This document shows, one piece after another, positions 1 through 7,200 of a stretch of 21,241 nucleotides of DNA (position 1 is the stretch's first letter; each line of letters begins with the position of its first letter). Position numbers and translations under genes: made by a program. The notes under the pieces are model-generated. The model did no database searches. It saw nothing but the letters and a program-made list of their open reading frames with translations, and was not told where the DNA came from. The stretch spans positions 1 through 21,241 of the forward strand of contig CAORJJ010000030.1 of assembly GCA_948517135.1 (NCBI GenBank), read 5' to 3'. Origin of the DNA: an uncultured Clostridia bacterium (GTDB lineage: Bacteria; Bacillota; Clostridia; TANB77; CAG-508).

Positions 1-702
1 TTACATTTCATTTAAAATTTTATTAGCTTCCTCTTCTGTAATAAATTCATATTTTAACATTTTATTTAAAACTTGAGCTTGTCTTTGTTTTGAAAGCTCT
101 GGATTCACATTTGGTGAATATACAGATGGAGCATTTGGTATACCAGCTAAAAGAGTACATTCATACAAATTCATTTCATTAGGCATTTTATCAAAATATC
201 CATTTGAAGCATCATATATACAATAATATCCGTCACCAAAATAAATTGTATTCACATATAATTCAAAAATCTCTTCTTTTGAACATTCTTTCTCAAATTC
301 AAAAGCCATAAAAATTTCTGCTATTTTTCTAGTAAATTCCTTTCTTTGAGTAAAATAAACATTTTTAGCTAGCTGTTGAGTAATTGTACTCCCACCTTCT
401 GCAAGTTTCATTGTTCTTATATCAGTAATAATTGCTCTAATAATTGAAATTGCATCTACACCATTATGACTAAAAAATCTTCTATCTTCAACAGCAATTA
501 CAGCATTCACATAATCTTTAGGTAATTGTTCAAACTCTATATATTCTGAAACATCTCCTTTTATTTCTTCAATTTTTGCTTCAATACTCATTTCATTTAT
601 TGCTTCTTTATATAAAGAATATCCTTGATATACAAAAAATCCTACTATCGAAATTACTGTTAAAATAATTAGTATAATTAATATTCTAAAAAACTTCTTC
701 AT
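1..702 (-). CDS. Monofunctional peptidoglycan glycosyltransferase (GT51)
   Basis: This 233-residue protein should polymerise lipid II into glycan strands on the outer face of the membrane. Residues about 6-28 form a single N-terminal membrane anchor, after which the GT51 motifs appear in order: motif 1 with the catalytic Glu at VEDRRFF (residue 72) and the H-x-G-x-D continuation, motif 2 GGSTITQQ (103-110), motif 3 RKIAE (125-129), then the ELYVN and ASNGYF motifs (about 148-170). There is no transpeptidase domain, so it is the stand-alone form (MtgA/MGT-like) rather than a class A PBP. The ATG is preceded by an AGAGG site and a good promoter (734-762). The stop codon lies at the window edge, so the gene is complete. 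I am confident of the family; the choice of symbol is left open because class A-like sequence such as APSVYSP is also present. Confidence 0.9.
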   Translation of the reverse strand: MKKFFRILIILIILTVISIVGFFVYQGYSLYKEAINEMSIEAKIEEIKGDVSEYIEFEQLPKDYVNAVIAVEDRRFFSHNGVDAISIIRAIITDIRTMKLAEGGSTITQQLAKNVYFTQRKEFTRKIAEIFMAFEFEKECSKEEIFELYVNTIYFGDGYYCIYDASNGYFDKMPNEMNLYECTLLAGIPNAPSVYSPNVNPELSKQRQAQVLNKMLKYEFITEEEANKILNEM

Positions 703-733
703 TTATACCTCTACTTTTCTCTTTTATGTATAT

Positions 734-762
734 ATTTTATACATAAATATATTAATTTTCAA
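734..762 (-). promoter_or_regulatory. Sigma-A-type promoter of the GT51 gene
   Basis: On the minus strand TTGAAA (757-762) and TAAAAT (734-739) are separated by 17 bases, about 30 bases upstream of the start codon at 702. Confidence 0.7.
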
Positions 763-802
763 GAATGAAATAAAACTTTACTAAAAGAGCAAATAAATAA
801 TT

Positions 803-845
803 AAAAAAGTGAAATTTAAGGACTATCCCTAAACTTCACTTTTTA
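803..845 (-). terminator. Rho-independent terminator of the acyl-CoA synthetase gene
   Basis: Inverted repeat AAAAAGTGAA / TTCACTTTTT with further partial pairing inside. On the minus strand it is followed by a run of T, and it begins a few bases after the stop codon at 850. Confidence 0.8.
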
Positions 846-849
846 CTTT

Positions 850-2559
850 TTAAACTTTCTGTTGAATTTTTTTTAGTTCTTCATATCTCTTTATTTTTGC
901 TGTTGTTGTTTTTATAAATTCATCCTTTGTTGTAATTAAATTTTTAATATATTTATAAGTTGGTAATGTTTTATTAATTTCTTTTATTTTTTCCCATAAA
1001 ATAAGATCTATTTTGCTAAAATCCACATTTGGATATTTTTCATTAACATATTCAATATCATATTGAATCTTTATTGATAAAACCATATCATCAGCTTTTG
1101 GTAAACCAAAAACCATAGATTCTTTTACTAATGGAATTTTATTTACTAATGATTCAATTTCTTCTGGATATATATTCTTTCCATTTTTTAATACTATTAC
1201 ATTTTTCTTTCTTCCTGTTATAAATATAAATCCTTCTTTATCTATATATGCTAAGTCTCCTGTAAGCATCCATCCATCTTCTGTAAAAATTTCCTTATTT
1301 GCTTCTTCATTTTCATAATAACCAAGCATTACATTTTCACCTTTTACAGCAAGTTCACCAATTCCTAATTCATTTTTATTTAATATTTTTACTTGTACTC
1401 CTTTTATAGGAAAACCTATTGAACCTTTTTTTCCATATTTTGCATTTTCTGCTGCAACTACTGGTGAAGCTTCTGTTAAACCATACCCTTGAATTATTTG
1501 TATTCCTAATTCATTAAATCCTTTCCAGACTTCTTTATCTAAACCAGCTGCTCCACTTATTATAAGTCTAAGTTTTCCGCCTAATTGATCTATTATAGGC
1601 TTAAATACCTTTCTTTTTGCAAATGGTATTAAATTTGTAACTTTTCTCATTATATTTATTAATTTTGTTTTTCCTTGTTTTTCAATTTCTTTAGTTAATT
1701 TTTTATACATTGATTCAACTAAAAGAGGAACACCTATAAAAACAGACACTCCATATTCCTTTAAGTTTTGAGCAATGTATCTTAAACCATCTGGAAATGC
1801 AGTAGCAGCACCATAACTAAGAATAAATAAAACTCCTGTTGAACCAAATGTATGATGTAATGGTAAAAATGCTAAATTAACATCTGTTTCCCTGAAATCT
1901 TCTGTTGCATGCATTGCACAAATATCAAATGCAATATTTCTTTGTGAAAGCATAACAATTTTAGATGTTGAACTTGTTCCTGAAGTAAAACATAATTCAC
2001 TCATCTTTTTAGAATCTATCTCTGTATTTTCAAATTCTTTATTTCCTACTTCTCTTATTTTCTTACCATCTTCTAAAATATCATATAAGTATTTGTATTC
2101 TTCATCTTTATCCATACAAATAAATTCTTGTACTTTAGTTTTATTATTTTTATGAATATTACTTATCATTTCTTTTACTGTTTCATCAAAAATAATTACA
2201 TCAGGAGAACTTTTATTAATACTATTTTCTATTTCAGTTTCTGTAAGCCCTTTATCTAATGGAATTACCACCATATTACCAAGTAATGTAGTAGTAAAGC
2301 TTAATACCCATTCATATTTATTTTTTCCAATAATTGCTATTCTTTTATCTTTTATTCCTAAATTATATAAACCTGCTCCTAAATTGTTTATATCTTCTAG
2401 AAAATCTACAAATGTTTTATATATATAATTTACTTCTTTTCCTTTTTTATCTTTTAAAATAAAGGCAGTATTATTTGGATATTTTTCCACAACATGATAT
2501 ACAATTTCCTTTACATTACTAAAATCTGGATATTCGAAAAAATATTCATCTTTTTTCAT
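850..2559 (-). CDS. Long-chain acyl-CoA synthetase-like AMP-forming ligase
   Basis: A 569-residue member of the ANL (acyl-adenylate-forming) superfamily, expected to activate fatty acids to acyl-AMP and then acyl-CoA in the cytoplasm or at the membrane. Visible motifs are the phosphate-binding loop TSGTSSTSK (about 192-200), GYGLTEASP in the middle, LTGDLAYID followed by GRKKN in the hinge region, and a C-terminal TTAKIKR segment carrying the likely catalytic lysine. The length fits the long-chain FadD/FAA1-like group. The start is set at ATG 2559 because GAGGTGG sits just upstream; an in-frame GTG at 2568 overlaps that site and is unlikely. It has its own promoter and terminator, so it is monocistronic. 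The substrate cannot be read from the sequence. Confidence 0.88.
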   Translation of the reverse strand: MKKDEYFFEYPDFSNVKEIVYHVVEKYPNNTAFILKDKKGKEVNYIYKTFVDFLEDINNLGAGLYNLGIKDKRIAIIGKNKYEWVLSFTTTLLGNMVVIPLDKGLTETEIENSINKSSPDVIIFDETVKEMISNIHKNNKTKVQEFICMDKDEEYKYLYDILEDGKKIREVGNKEFENTEIDSKKMSELCFTSGTSSTSKIVMLSQRNIAFDICAMHATEDFRETDVNLAFLPLHHTFGSTGVLFILSYGAATAFPDGLRYIAQNLKEYGVSVFIGVPLLVESMYKKLTKEIEKQGKTKLINIMRKVTNLIPFAKRKVFKPIIDQLGGKLRLIISGAAGLDKEVWKGFNELGIQIIQGYGLTEASPVVAAENAKYGKKGSIGFPIKGVQVKILNKNELGIGELAVKGENVMLGYYENEEANKEIFTEDGWMLTGDLAYIDKEGFIFITGRKKNVIVLKNGKNIYPEEIESLVNKIPLVKESMVFGLPKADDMVLSIKIQYDIEYVNEKYPNVDFSKIDLILWEKIKEINKTLPTYKYIKNLITTKDEFIKTTTAKIKRYEELKKIQQKV

Positions 2560-2591
2560 TTTAACCACCTCTTTATCTAGTTTTCAAAACT

Positions 2592-2620
2592 ATTATATAT
2601 TATTTTGCCGTTTAAGTCAA
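2592..2620 (-). promoter_or_regulatory. Promoter of the acyl-CoA synthetase gene
   Basis: Minus-strand TTGACT (2615-2620), 17 bases, then TATAAT (2592-2597): a near-consensus sigma-A promoter about 35 bases before the start codon. The AT-rich DNA from about 2621 to 2725 shows nothing else I can support. Confidence 0.78.
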
Positions 2621-2725
2621 TTAATAAACAATATTTAATAATTATTTTCTTTTATAATACACATTATCTATATATTATATTAAACCATTTTTAATCATTT
2701 ACATAATTTTGGGAATTTTTAAAAT

Positions 2726-2769
2726 AAAAAAGTCTCAAACCCAAGTTTTTACTTAAGTTTAAGACTTTA
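2726..2769 (-). terminator. Terminator of the DUF1836 gene
   Basis: Interrupted inverted repeat AAAGTCT-AAAC-AAGT / ACTT-GTTT-AGACTTT, followed on the minus strand by TTTTTT. It lies directly after the stop codon at 2785. Confidence 0.8.
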
Positions 2770-2784
2770 GTTTTTATTTATAAT

Positions 2785-3321
2785 CTACTTATTTTCTTTA
2801 TTTATTTCAGATATTTGTGATGCTATATATTTACTTGCACTAGAACCTATTGCCATATATAATGCTGTATCAGAAAGAAATTCATCATCTGCTGCTTCTT
2901 TTAAACTAAATTTTTTTCCAATTGCAATAACAGTATTGAAAGTTGAATCATATAAGTCACTAAAAAAGTTTAAAGTTTCTTCAACAGAAGTTCTTTGAAT
3001 TCTTAATGTTATTAAGTGTTTAATTTCTGAAATTGGCAAACATTGTTTTAATGTACATATCATAATTAGATATGCTATATGTTCTCTTGAGTATTTTTTC
3101 TTTATTGGTGCTGGCATAATTCCTAATTTAACATAGTTATTTATCATTGAGTGTGTAACAATTACAGAATTTTCATCTGTTTTGTGAAATGATAAATATT
3201 TATCCATTAAAGCAATTACTTGATCCATATATAAATCTATCTCTGGTAACTCATCCCAATATGGAATTTTATGTTTTATTATTTTAAAATAATCTTCAAA
3301 TTTTTTTTCTTTTTTTGACAC
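2785..3321 (-). CDS. DUF1836 family protein, likely HTH-type regulator
   Basis: A 178-residue soluble protein. Residues about 50-110 carry the pattern typical of DUF1836: VTHSMINNYVKLG, then IKKKYSREHIAYLIMI, then a LKQCLPISEIKHLI segment. This resembles a MerR-like winged helix in which a substrate-specific N-terminal helix is followed by a Lys/Tyr wing. The family is widespread in Firmicutes and has no firmly assigned role; DNA binding is inferred from the helix-turn-helix-like layout. Translation starts at GTG (3319-3321), with AGAGGG about five bases upstream. Promoter and terminator flank it, so it is transcribed alone. It is not next to an obvious target operon. Confidence 0.72.
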   Translation of the reverse strand: MSKKEKKFEDYFKIIKHKIPYWDELPEIDLYMDQVIALMDKYLSFHKTDENSVIVTHSMINNYVKLGIMPAPIKKKYSREHIAYLIMICTLKQCLPISEIKHLITLRIQRTSVEETLNFFSDLYDSTFNTVIAIGKKFSLKEAADDEFLSDTALYMAIGSSASKYIASQISEINKENK

Positions 3322-3342
3322 AATTATCCCTCTTTTTCTAAC

Positions 3343-3382
3343 AAATATATATTATAATAGCATAATTTACTAAATAGTTCAA
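3343..3382 (-). promoter_or_regulatory. Promoter region of the DUF1836 gene
   Basis: Minus-strand TTGAAC followed after 17 bases by TATTAT, which overlaps a TATAAT three bases further on. It is about 25-60 bases upstream of the GTG start. Confidence 0.6.
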
Positions 3383-3400
3383 GTTATAGATTTTTACATT

Positions 3401-3425
3401 AAAAATAGAGGGCACAGTTGTGCCC
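3401..3425 (-). terminator. Terminator of the 3451-4329 gene
   Basis: GC-rich palindrome GGGCACA-GT-TGTGCCC (3410-3425). On the minus strand it is followed by TCTATTTTT. It differs in base composition from the AT-rich terminators of neighbouring core genes. Confidence 0.8.
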
Positions 3426-3450
3426 CCCATACCTTCATCTTACGTTGCAC

Positions 3451-4329
3451 TTATCTTCCTCTTCGGAAAAAATCTTTTCTTTTCCTAGAACCAAAAGTAG
3501 ATTTGTTCTTGTGATGGTTATGATGTTGTGCATGAGATTCATCTGATTCAGTTGTCTGCCAGCTATTTGCCATTCCCAACGTTCTCCATACTTTACGACA
3601 GAACTCAGCATGGTTTTCTTTCGTTTTATTAGAAATAACATATCGTCTCCGACTATGAAGTACTCCTAATTCAAACGTGAAACATTCTGCAAATTCATCC
3701 CATTCTCTTTCTTCTGGATAGTAAAGGATATAGTTAAGCAAAATTGCTGGAAGATAGCAAATTACCGAGTTTCTTTTTTGCGGATCTGCAATCAGAAGTG
3801 CGTTCTCTCCTTCATAGCTCATGAAGCTACTTACTTCAAGTTTCAGCTCTTCTCTAATGCGCTTTTCAGTTGCATCAAACAACTTCTGACGATAATCATC
3901 ATCACAGATTCCATCAACTTTCATCTTATTAAGAAATTTACTTGCTCTGTCTGTATTGCAGATTCCAGCATGTCTTTCAAGCGGTTTCCAAAAAATGCCA
4001 AACCTCACATCATTTCCGCCAGAACATTTGCCATAGTTCCATTTTGCATTAATAATATAGGTCAAAGGATATATTCTTCCCATCTCTAATTGCTCATAAT
4101 CCTTATATGGAATGATTGATATAAGTGTTCCCGCAGGATTTACCAGCAAAAGTGGATGATCAGAAGTAAGACTATAAGATGTTACAAAATAGTCCGAACC
4201 ATACTCATCTGAATAGATGTTTTCTTTACTCATTGGATATTCCACTAATTTGCTAATATATTGAGCAAATGTGGATTTCCAAGTCATCCGATTCAATATC
4301 TTCCTGTCTACAATATAATTTTTAGCCAT
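3451..4329 (-). CDS. Unknown 292-residue protein with His-rich/basic tail
   Basis: I do not recognise this family. It is a soluble-looking protein without signal peptide or clear membrane helix. The C-terminus is distinctive: a His/Asn-rich stretch (about 266-273, HAQHHNHH) followed by a strongly basic tail (281-292, with KRK and RRGR), which could bind nucleic acid or metal. The start ATG at 4329 is chosen because GGAGG lies eight bases upstream; the open frame continues upstream to 4461 but through leader sequence. A hand count of one line inside it (3961-4020) gives 27 of 60 G+C, against 18 of 60 in a line of nrdD. With its own promoter and GC-rich terminator it looks like a transferred single-gene unit inserted after the ktr operon. 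Confidence 0.75.
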   Translation of the reverse strand: MAKNYIVDRKILNRMTWKSTFAQYISKLVEYPMSKENIYSDEYGSDYFVTSYSLTSDHPLLLVNPAGTLISIIPYKDYEQLEMGRIYPLTYIINAKWNYGKCSGGNDVRFGIFWKPLERHAGICNTDRASKFLNKMKVDGICDDDYRQKLFDATEKRIREELKLEVSSFMSYEGENALLIADPQKRNSVICYLPAILLNYILYYPEEREWDEFAECFTFELGVLHSRRRYVISNKTKENHAEFCRKVWRTLGMANSWQTTESDESHAQHHNHHKNKSTFGSRKRKDFFRRGR

Positions 4330-4384
4330 ATTTCCATCCTCCATGAAATTGTAATTGTTGTGCATACGTATATCTCTTTTATAT

Positions 4385-4399
4385 ATTTCATAATGAAAT
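4385..4399. repeat. 15-base palindrome in the leader of the 3451-4329 gene
   Basis: ATTTCAT-A-ATGAAAT lies in the transcribed leader, between the predicted promoter and the start codon. It could be an operator or a small RNA hairpin; nothing in the sequence decides between these. Confidence 0.45.
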
Positions 4400-4437
4400 G
4401 CTAGAGACATGATAAATATATATAATATACCAAATTT

Positions 4438-4466
4438 ATTATACCATATTATCAAAAACAAATCAA
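4438..4466 (-). promoter_or_regulatory. Promoter of the 3451-4329 gene
   Basis: Minus-strand TTGATT (4461-4466), 17 bases, TATAAT (4438-4443). The -35 box overlaps the stop codon (4463-4465) of the upstream membrane-protein gene. It leaves a leader of about 100 bases. Confidence 0.72.
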
Positions 4467-4987
4467 GAATGAAGCACGTTTGCTAAAATACCAAATGAAA
4501 GTAACATCATAATTATACTTGCCATAAAAATACCAAGCATAACTGCTAAAAATGTTTTCTTTCTATCCATGTTAAGAACAGATGCAATTAATGAACCAGT
4601 CCAAGCTCCTGTTCCAGGAAGTGGAATTCCTACAAATAATACTACTCCTAAATATCCAAATTTTTCTATTTGACCTTTATGTTTTTCAACCTTTTCATCT
4701 AACCAGTTAGCAACTTTATTAAATAATTTAATTTTGCTTTTTTTCATCCAAGATAATATTTTTGTAATTAATAATAAAATAAATGGTACTGGTAAAACAT
4801 TTCCAATTATACTTATTATATAACTTTTTACTGGATCCAATCCTATTAAAGCTGCTGCAAGCAAGCCTCCTCTTAGCTCAAGAATTGGTAATAATGATAT
4901 TATAAATACTAATATTTCTTTTCCATAAGCAATAGAAGTTAAACCTCCAAAGGCACCAATCATTGCTCCTACTAATTTTTCACTCAT
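4463..4987 (-). CDS. Small multidrug export family (COG2426) membrane protein
   Basis: A 174-residue integral membrane protein that resembles the Pfam family named putative small multi-drug export protein (Sm_multidrug_ex). The conserved ELRGG segment near residue 40, a PVPF segment, and GIPLPGTGAWTGS in the second half are visible, with about four to five hydrophobic helices and a basic/amphipathic loop (about 80-105) between them. Despite the family name the transport role is not established; the two LRGG/PLPGTG-like halves recall re-entrant loops of DedA-like proteins. The start is ATG 4987, eight bases after GGAGG; a longer frame begins at 5017 inside the preceding gene. It follows the ktrA-like gene by 13 bases and is the last gene of the ktr operon. 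Confidence 0.8.
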   Translation of the reverse strand: MSEKLVGAMIGAFGGLTSIAYGKEILVFIISLLPILELRGGLLAAALIGLDPVKSYIISIIGNVLPVPFILLLITKILSWMKKSKIKLFNKVANWLDEKVEKHKGQIEKFGYLGVVLFVGIPLPGTGAWTGSLIASVLNMDRKKTFLAVMLGIFMASIIMMLLSFGILANVLHS

Positions 4988-5000
4988 CCTTTTTTCCTCC

Positions 5001-5414
5001 TTATTGTTCCATATCAAGTATTTTTTTTGCTGTTAATTCTCCAACAAACTCTTCTGGAAAAACAACTTCATCTATATTTAATTTATTTAGTATCTGTTTA
5101 TGATATCTATCCCCAGCTTTTGATATAATATGTTTTACACCTGCTTCTTGCAATGCCATACAAGAAAGTATACTAGCAGTAACATTTTCTCCAAAGCAGA
5201 CAACTCCAACATCAAAATCCTTTAATGGTACTTTATTCCATGCCTCTTCTGAAGTTACATCTATACATATTGCTTTTGTAACATAGTTACTAACTCTTTC
5301 TACTATTTTAATATCATTATCGATAGCTAAAACTTCAAACTTTGAATCTGATAATTTTTTTGCAATACTTATTCCATATTTTCCTAATCCAACTATTACA
5401 CATTGTTTTTTCAT
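5001..5414 (-). CDS. KtrA/TrkA-like regulator with RCK_N domain only
   Basis: A 137-residue cytoplasmic protein consisting of one Rossmann-type RCK_N domain. It has the nucleotide-binding loop GLGKYG (9-14), the acidic residue at the end of the second strand (LAIDND), and the later VVCFGEN and HIISKAGD segments typical of TrkA/KtrA. KtrA proteins normally have about 220 residues, with a C-terminal RCK_C domain that binds a second ligand such as c-di-AMP. Here the reading frame stops right after the RCK_N domain, and the next gene begins 13 bases later, so there is no room for a split-off RCK_C. AGGAG lies upstream of the ATG. It sits 20 bases after ktrB in the same operon, which supports its role as the gating subunit. 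Confidence 0.85.
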   Translation of the reverse strand: MKKQCVIVGLGKYGISIAKKLSDSKFEVLAIDNDIKIVERVSNYVTKAICIDVTSEEAWNKVPLKDFDVGVVCFGENVTASILSCMALQEAGVKHIISKAGDRYHKQILNKLNIDEVVFPEEFVGELTAKKILDMEQ

Positions 5415-5434
5415 TAAATTTTATTCTCCTTTAT

Positions 5435-6724
5435 TTATAATATTACATTTTCACTTGGATAATCTATATATTTATCTTTACTATTTTCATTTATAAACAC
5501 TAATATAAATGAAAGTGGGCTTACTCTTCCTATAAACATCAACAATAATAATATATTTTCTCCAATAATATTTACTGTACTATAATCTGTAATTGTTAAA
5601 CCTGTGTTGCTAATAGCAGACACTGCTTCAAATATAATATTTAGTAAATTAATTTTATTATAATGATAAAAAACAGTACATGCTATTGTTATTATTAATG
5701 CAAATAATGTAAAAATTGTTATTGCTCTTCTTATTGCAGAGTTTGGTACTTTCTTCCAGAACATTATTGTTTCATCTTTTCCTTTTAATGTTGAAACAAT
5801 AGTTGAAATTAGTACAGCAATTGTTACCATTTTTACACCACCTGATGTAGAAGTTGGTGAACCACCTATAAACATTAAAATAATTAAAATAAATTTACTT
5901 TCAAATGTAAAATTTGGTAAGTCTACAACAGAAAATCCTGTTGACCTTGATGTAGATACCATAAATAAGCTATTTAATATTGAAATATTAGGTTCTAATA
6001 TTTTTATTGCTATTGTAGGAACAACTAAAAGTATTAATGAATATGTTAATATTATTTTCGTTTGTAGCTTCAATCTACTAAATTTTCTACTTTTATTATT
6101 TCTTACATCCTCAATTACAAGTATTCCAATACTTCCTAATAGCATTAAAGCAATCATTATTGTTTGTACATAAATGTCATTTGAAAATATTCTAAAACTA
6201 TTTCCTCCAAATAAATCAAATCCACAATTACTAAATGCAGATATTGTATGAAAAATACTATACCAAATTCCTTTAAAAAATCCCAATAATGGGATAAATC
6301 TTATTGCAAGTAATATTATTCCAAAAGCTTGTACTTCTAGCATTATTTTTCCAATAAATATAGAATGTTCTTTTATTTGTCCATAGCTATCACTACTAAT
6401 ATTATCATTTATAACTAATATATCAGATATTTTCATTTTCTTATTTTTTATACTCCAAAAGTAAGATATGAAAATTATAAATCCCATTGCTCCTATTTCC
6501 ATTAATATTGCAAGTATAATTTGTCCTAAAAAATTAAATTGTTCTACCAAAGGTCCTTTAGTAAATCCTGTTGTAGTAAGTCCAGATGTTGCTATAAATA
6601 AAGCATCTCTAAATGTAATTTCTTTATAATTACAAATTGGCGAACATAGTATAACAGAAGCTACTAAAATTATAAATGCAAAACCTATTATTGGTATCAA
6701 ATATGTTCTTTTGTTTTTTAACAT
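5435..6724 (-). CDS. ktrB: KtrB/TrkH-type potassium channel subunit
   Basis: A 429-residue membrane protein of the Trk/Ktr/HKT superfamily that should carry potassium (possibly with sodium coupling) across the membrane. The four pore-loop repeats are readable: TSGLTTTGF (about 47-54), a SNCGFD loop, a SRSTGFS loop, and SNTGLT near residue 375. Each holds the conserved filter glycine. Hydrophobic helices fill the rest. The length and four-repeat form match KtrB rather than the longer TrkH. GGAG precedes the ATG and a promoter lies at 6756-6785. It is the first gene of an operon with the RCK_N protein and the small export-family protein. Confidence 0.9.
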   Translation of the reverse strand: MLKNKRTYLIPIIGFAFIILVASVILCSPICNYKEITFRDALFIATSGLTTTGFTKGPLVEQFNFLGQIILAILMEIGAMGFIIFISYFWSIKNKKMKISDILVINDNISSDSYGQIKEHSIFIGKIMLEVQAFGIILLAIRFIPLLGFFKGIWYSIFHTISAFSNCGFDLFGGNSFRIFSNDIYVQTIMIALMLLGSIGILVIEDVRNNKSRKFSRLKLQTKIILTYSLILLVVPTIAIKILEPNISILNSLFMVSTSRSTGFSVVDLPNFTFESKFILIILMFIGGSPTSTSGGVKMVTIAVLISTIVSTLKGKDETIMFWKKVPNSAIRRAITIFTLFALIITIACTVFYHYNKINLLNIIFEAVSAISNTGLTITDYSTVNIIGENILLLLMFIGRVSPLSFILVFINENSKDKYIDYPSENVIL

Positions 6725-6755
6725 TTCTTTTATTCTCCATTATTTATTAGAATAT

Positions 6756-6785
6756 ATTATATACTTAAAATACTATAAAAGTAAA
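6756..6785 (-). promoter_or_regulatory. Promoter of the ktr operon
   Basis: Minus-strand TTTACT (6780-6785), 18 bases, TATAAT (6756-6761), about 30 bases upstream of the ktrB start. No riboswitch-like leader is possible in so short a distance. Confidence 0.65.
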
Positions 6786-6812
6786 TAATATAGATAAATT
6801 TTAAAATAAAAT

Positions 6813-6848
6813 ACACCCCCAAAAACCATTTCTGGAATTTGAGGGTGC
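6813..6848 (-). terminator. Terminator of the 79-residue membrane protein gene
   Basis: Inverted repeat with outer CACCC/GGGTG and inner CAAA/TTTG and CCA/TGG pairings. On the minus strand TGTATTTTATTTT follows it. It lies 15 bases after the stop codon at 6863. Confidence 0.72.
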
Positions 6849-6862
6849 ATACCAACATAAGA

Positions 6863-7102
6863 TTACTTATCAAGAACCATTGCATGTCCTGTAACAGCTA
6901 ATAAAACTGTCGAAAATGCCGCTATTGGAAGGAAAATAAAGATTTTGCAACATACAAGTACAACATCCTTTTTTGTAACTTCCATCTTGACAGCTTCAAT
7001 TATATCTAAAACAGGATCTAAAAGGCAGAGCCATCCGGCAACGTAAAAACCAACAACAATAGCAAGTATTAATAACAGAGTACCTATTATCCGTCTTTTC
7101 AT
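6863..7102 (-). CDS. Unknown 79-residue two-helix membrane protein
   Basis: A small membrane protein of unknown family. It has a short basic start (MKRR), a first hydrophobic helix at about 5-28, a charged middle section (about 35-46, KMEVTKKD), and a second helix at about 47-71. Paired cysteines occur at VCCK. The start chosen is ATG 7102, eight bases after AAAGGA; an ATG two codons upstream is only three bases from that site and is less likely. The gene has a complete promoter (7152-7180) and terminator and is richer in G+C than the ktr genes. It resembles a single-gene insertion between the diguanylate cyclase operon and the ktr operon. Confidence 0.7.
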   Translation of the reverse strand: MKRRIIGTLLLILAIVVGFYVAGWLCLLDPVLDIIEAVKMEVTKKDVVLVCCKIFIFLPIAAFSTVLLAVTGHAMVLDK

Positions 7103-7151
7103 ATGCATTTTCCTTTCTCTTAAATTGGGTTTTATATTTTTGCTACATTTT

Positions 7152-7180
7152 TTATTATAACACAAAAGCCCTTGGTATTC
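7152..7180 (-). promoter_or_regulatory. Promoter of the 79-residue protein gene, inside a terminator
   Basis: Minus-strand TTGAAT, exactly 17 bases, then TATAAT. The -35 box and half of the spacer lie in the hairpin of the terminator at 7167-7187, so termination of one unit and initiation of the next share the same DNA. Confidence 0.75.
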
Positions 7181-7187
7181 AAGGGCT
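7167..7187 (-). terminator. Terminator of the receiver-GGDEF operon
   Basis: Perfect inverted repeat AGCCCTTG / CAAGGGCT with a five-base loop. On the minus strand it is followed by TTTTGTGTT, and it starts 13 bases after the stop codon at 7201. Confidence 0.82.
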
Positions 7188-7200
7188 CCTACTTTTTCAC

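Noticed and set aside
2621..2725. Hidden small gene in the AT-rich gap
   Set aside because: No frame with ribosome binding site; only the terminator and promoter described are supported.
3435..3641. 68-codon open frame on the minus strand
   Set aside because: It overlaps the well-supported 3451-4329 gene in another frame, has no good ribosome binding site and shows no family resemblance.
4330..4461. N-terminal 44-residue extension of the 3451-4329 gene
   Set aside because: It would cover the predicted leader and part of the promoter, while GGAGG is correctly placed for ATG 4329.
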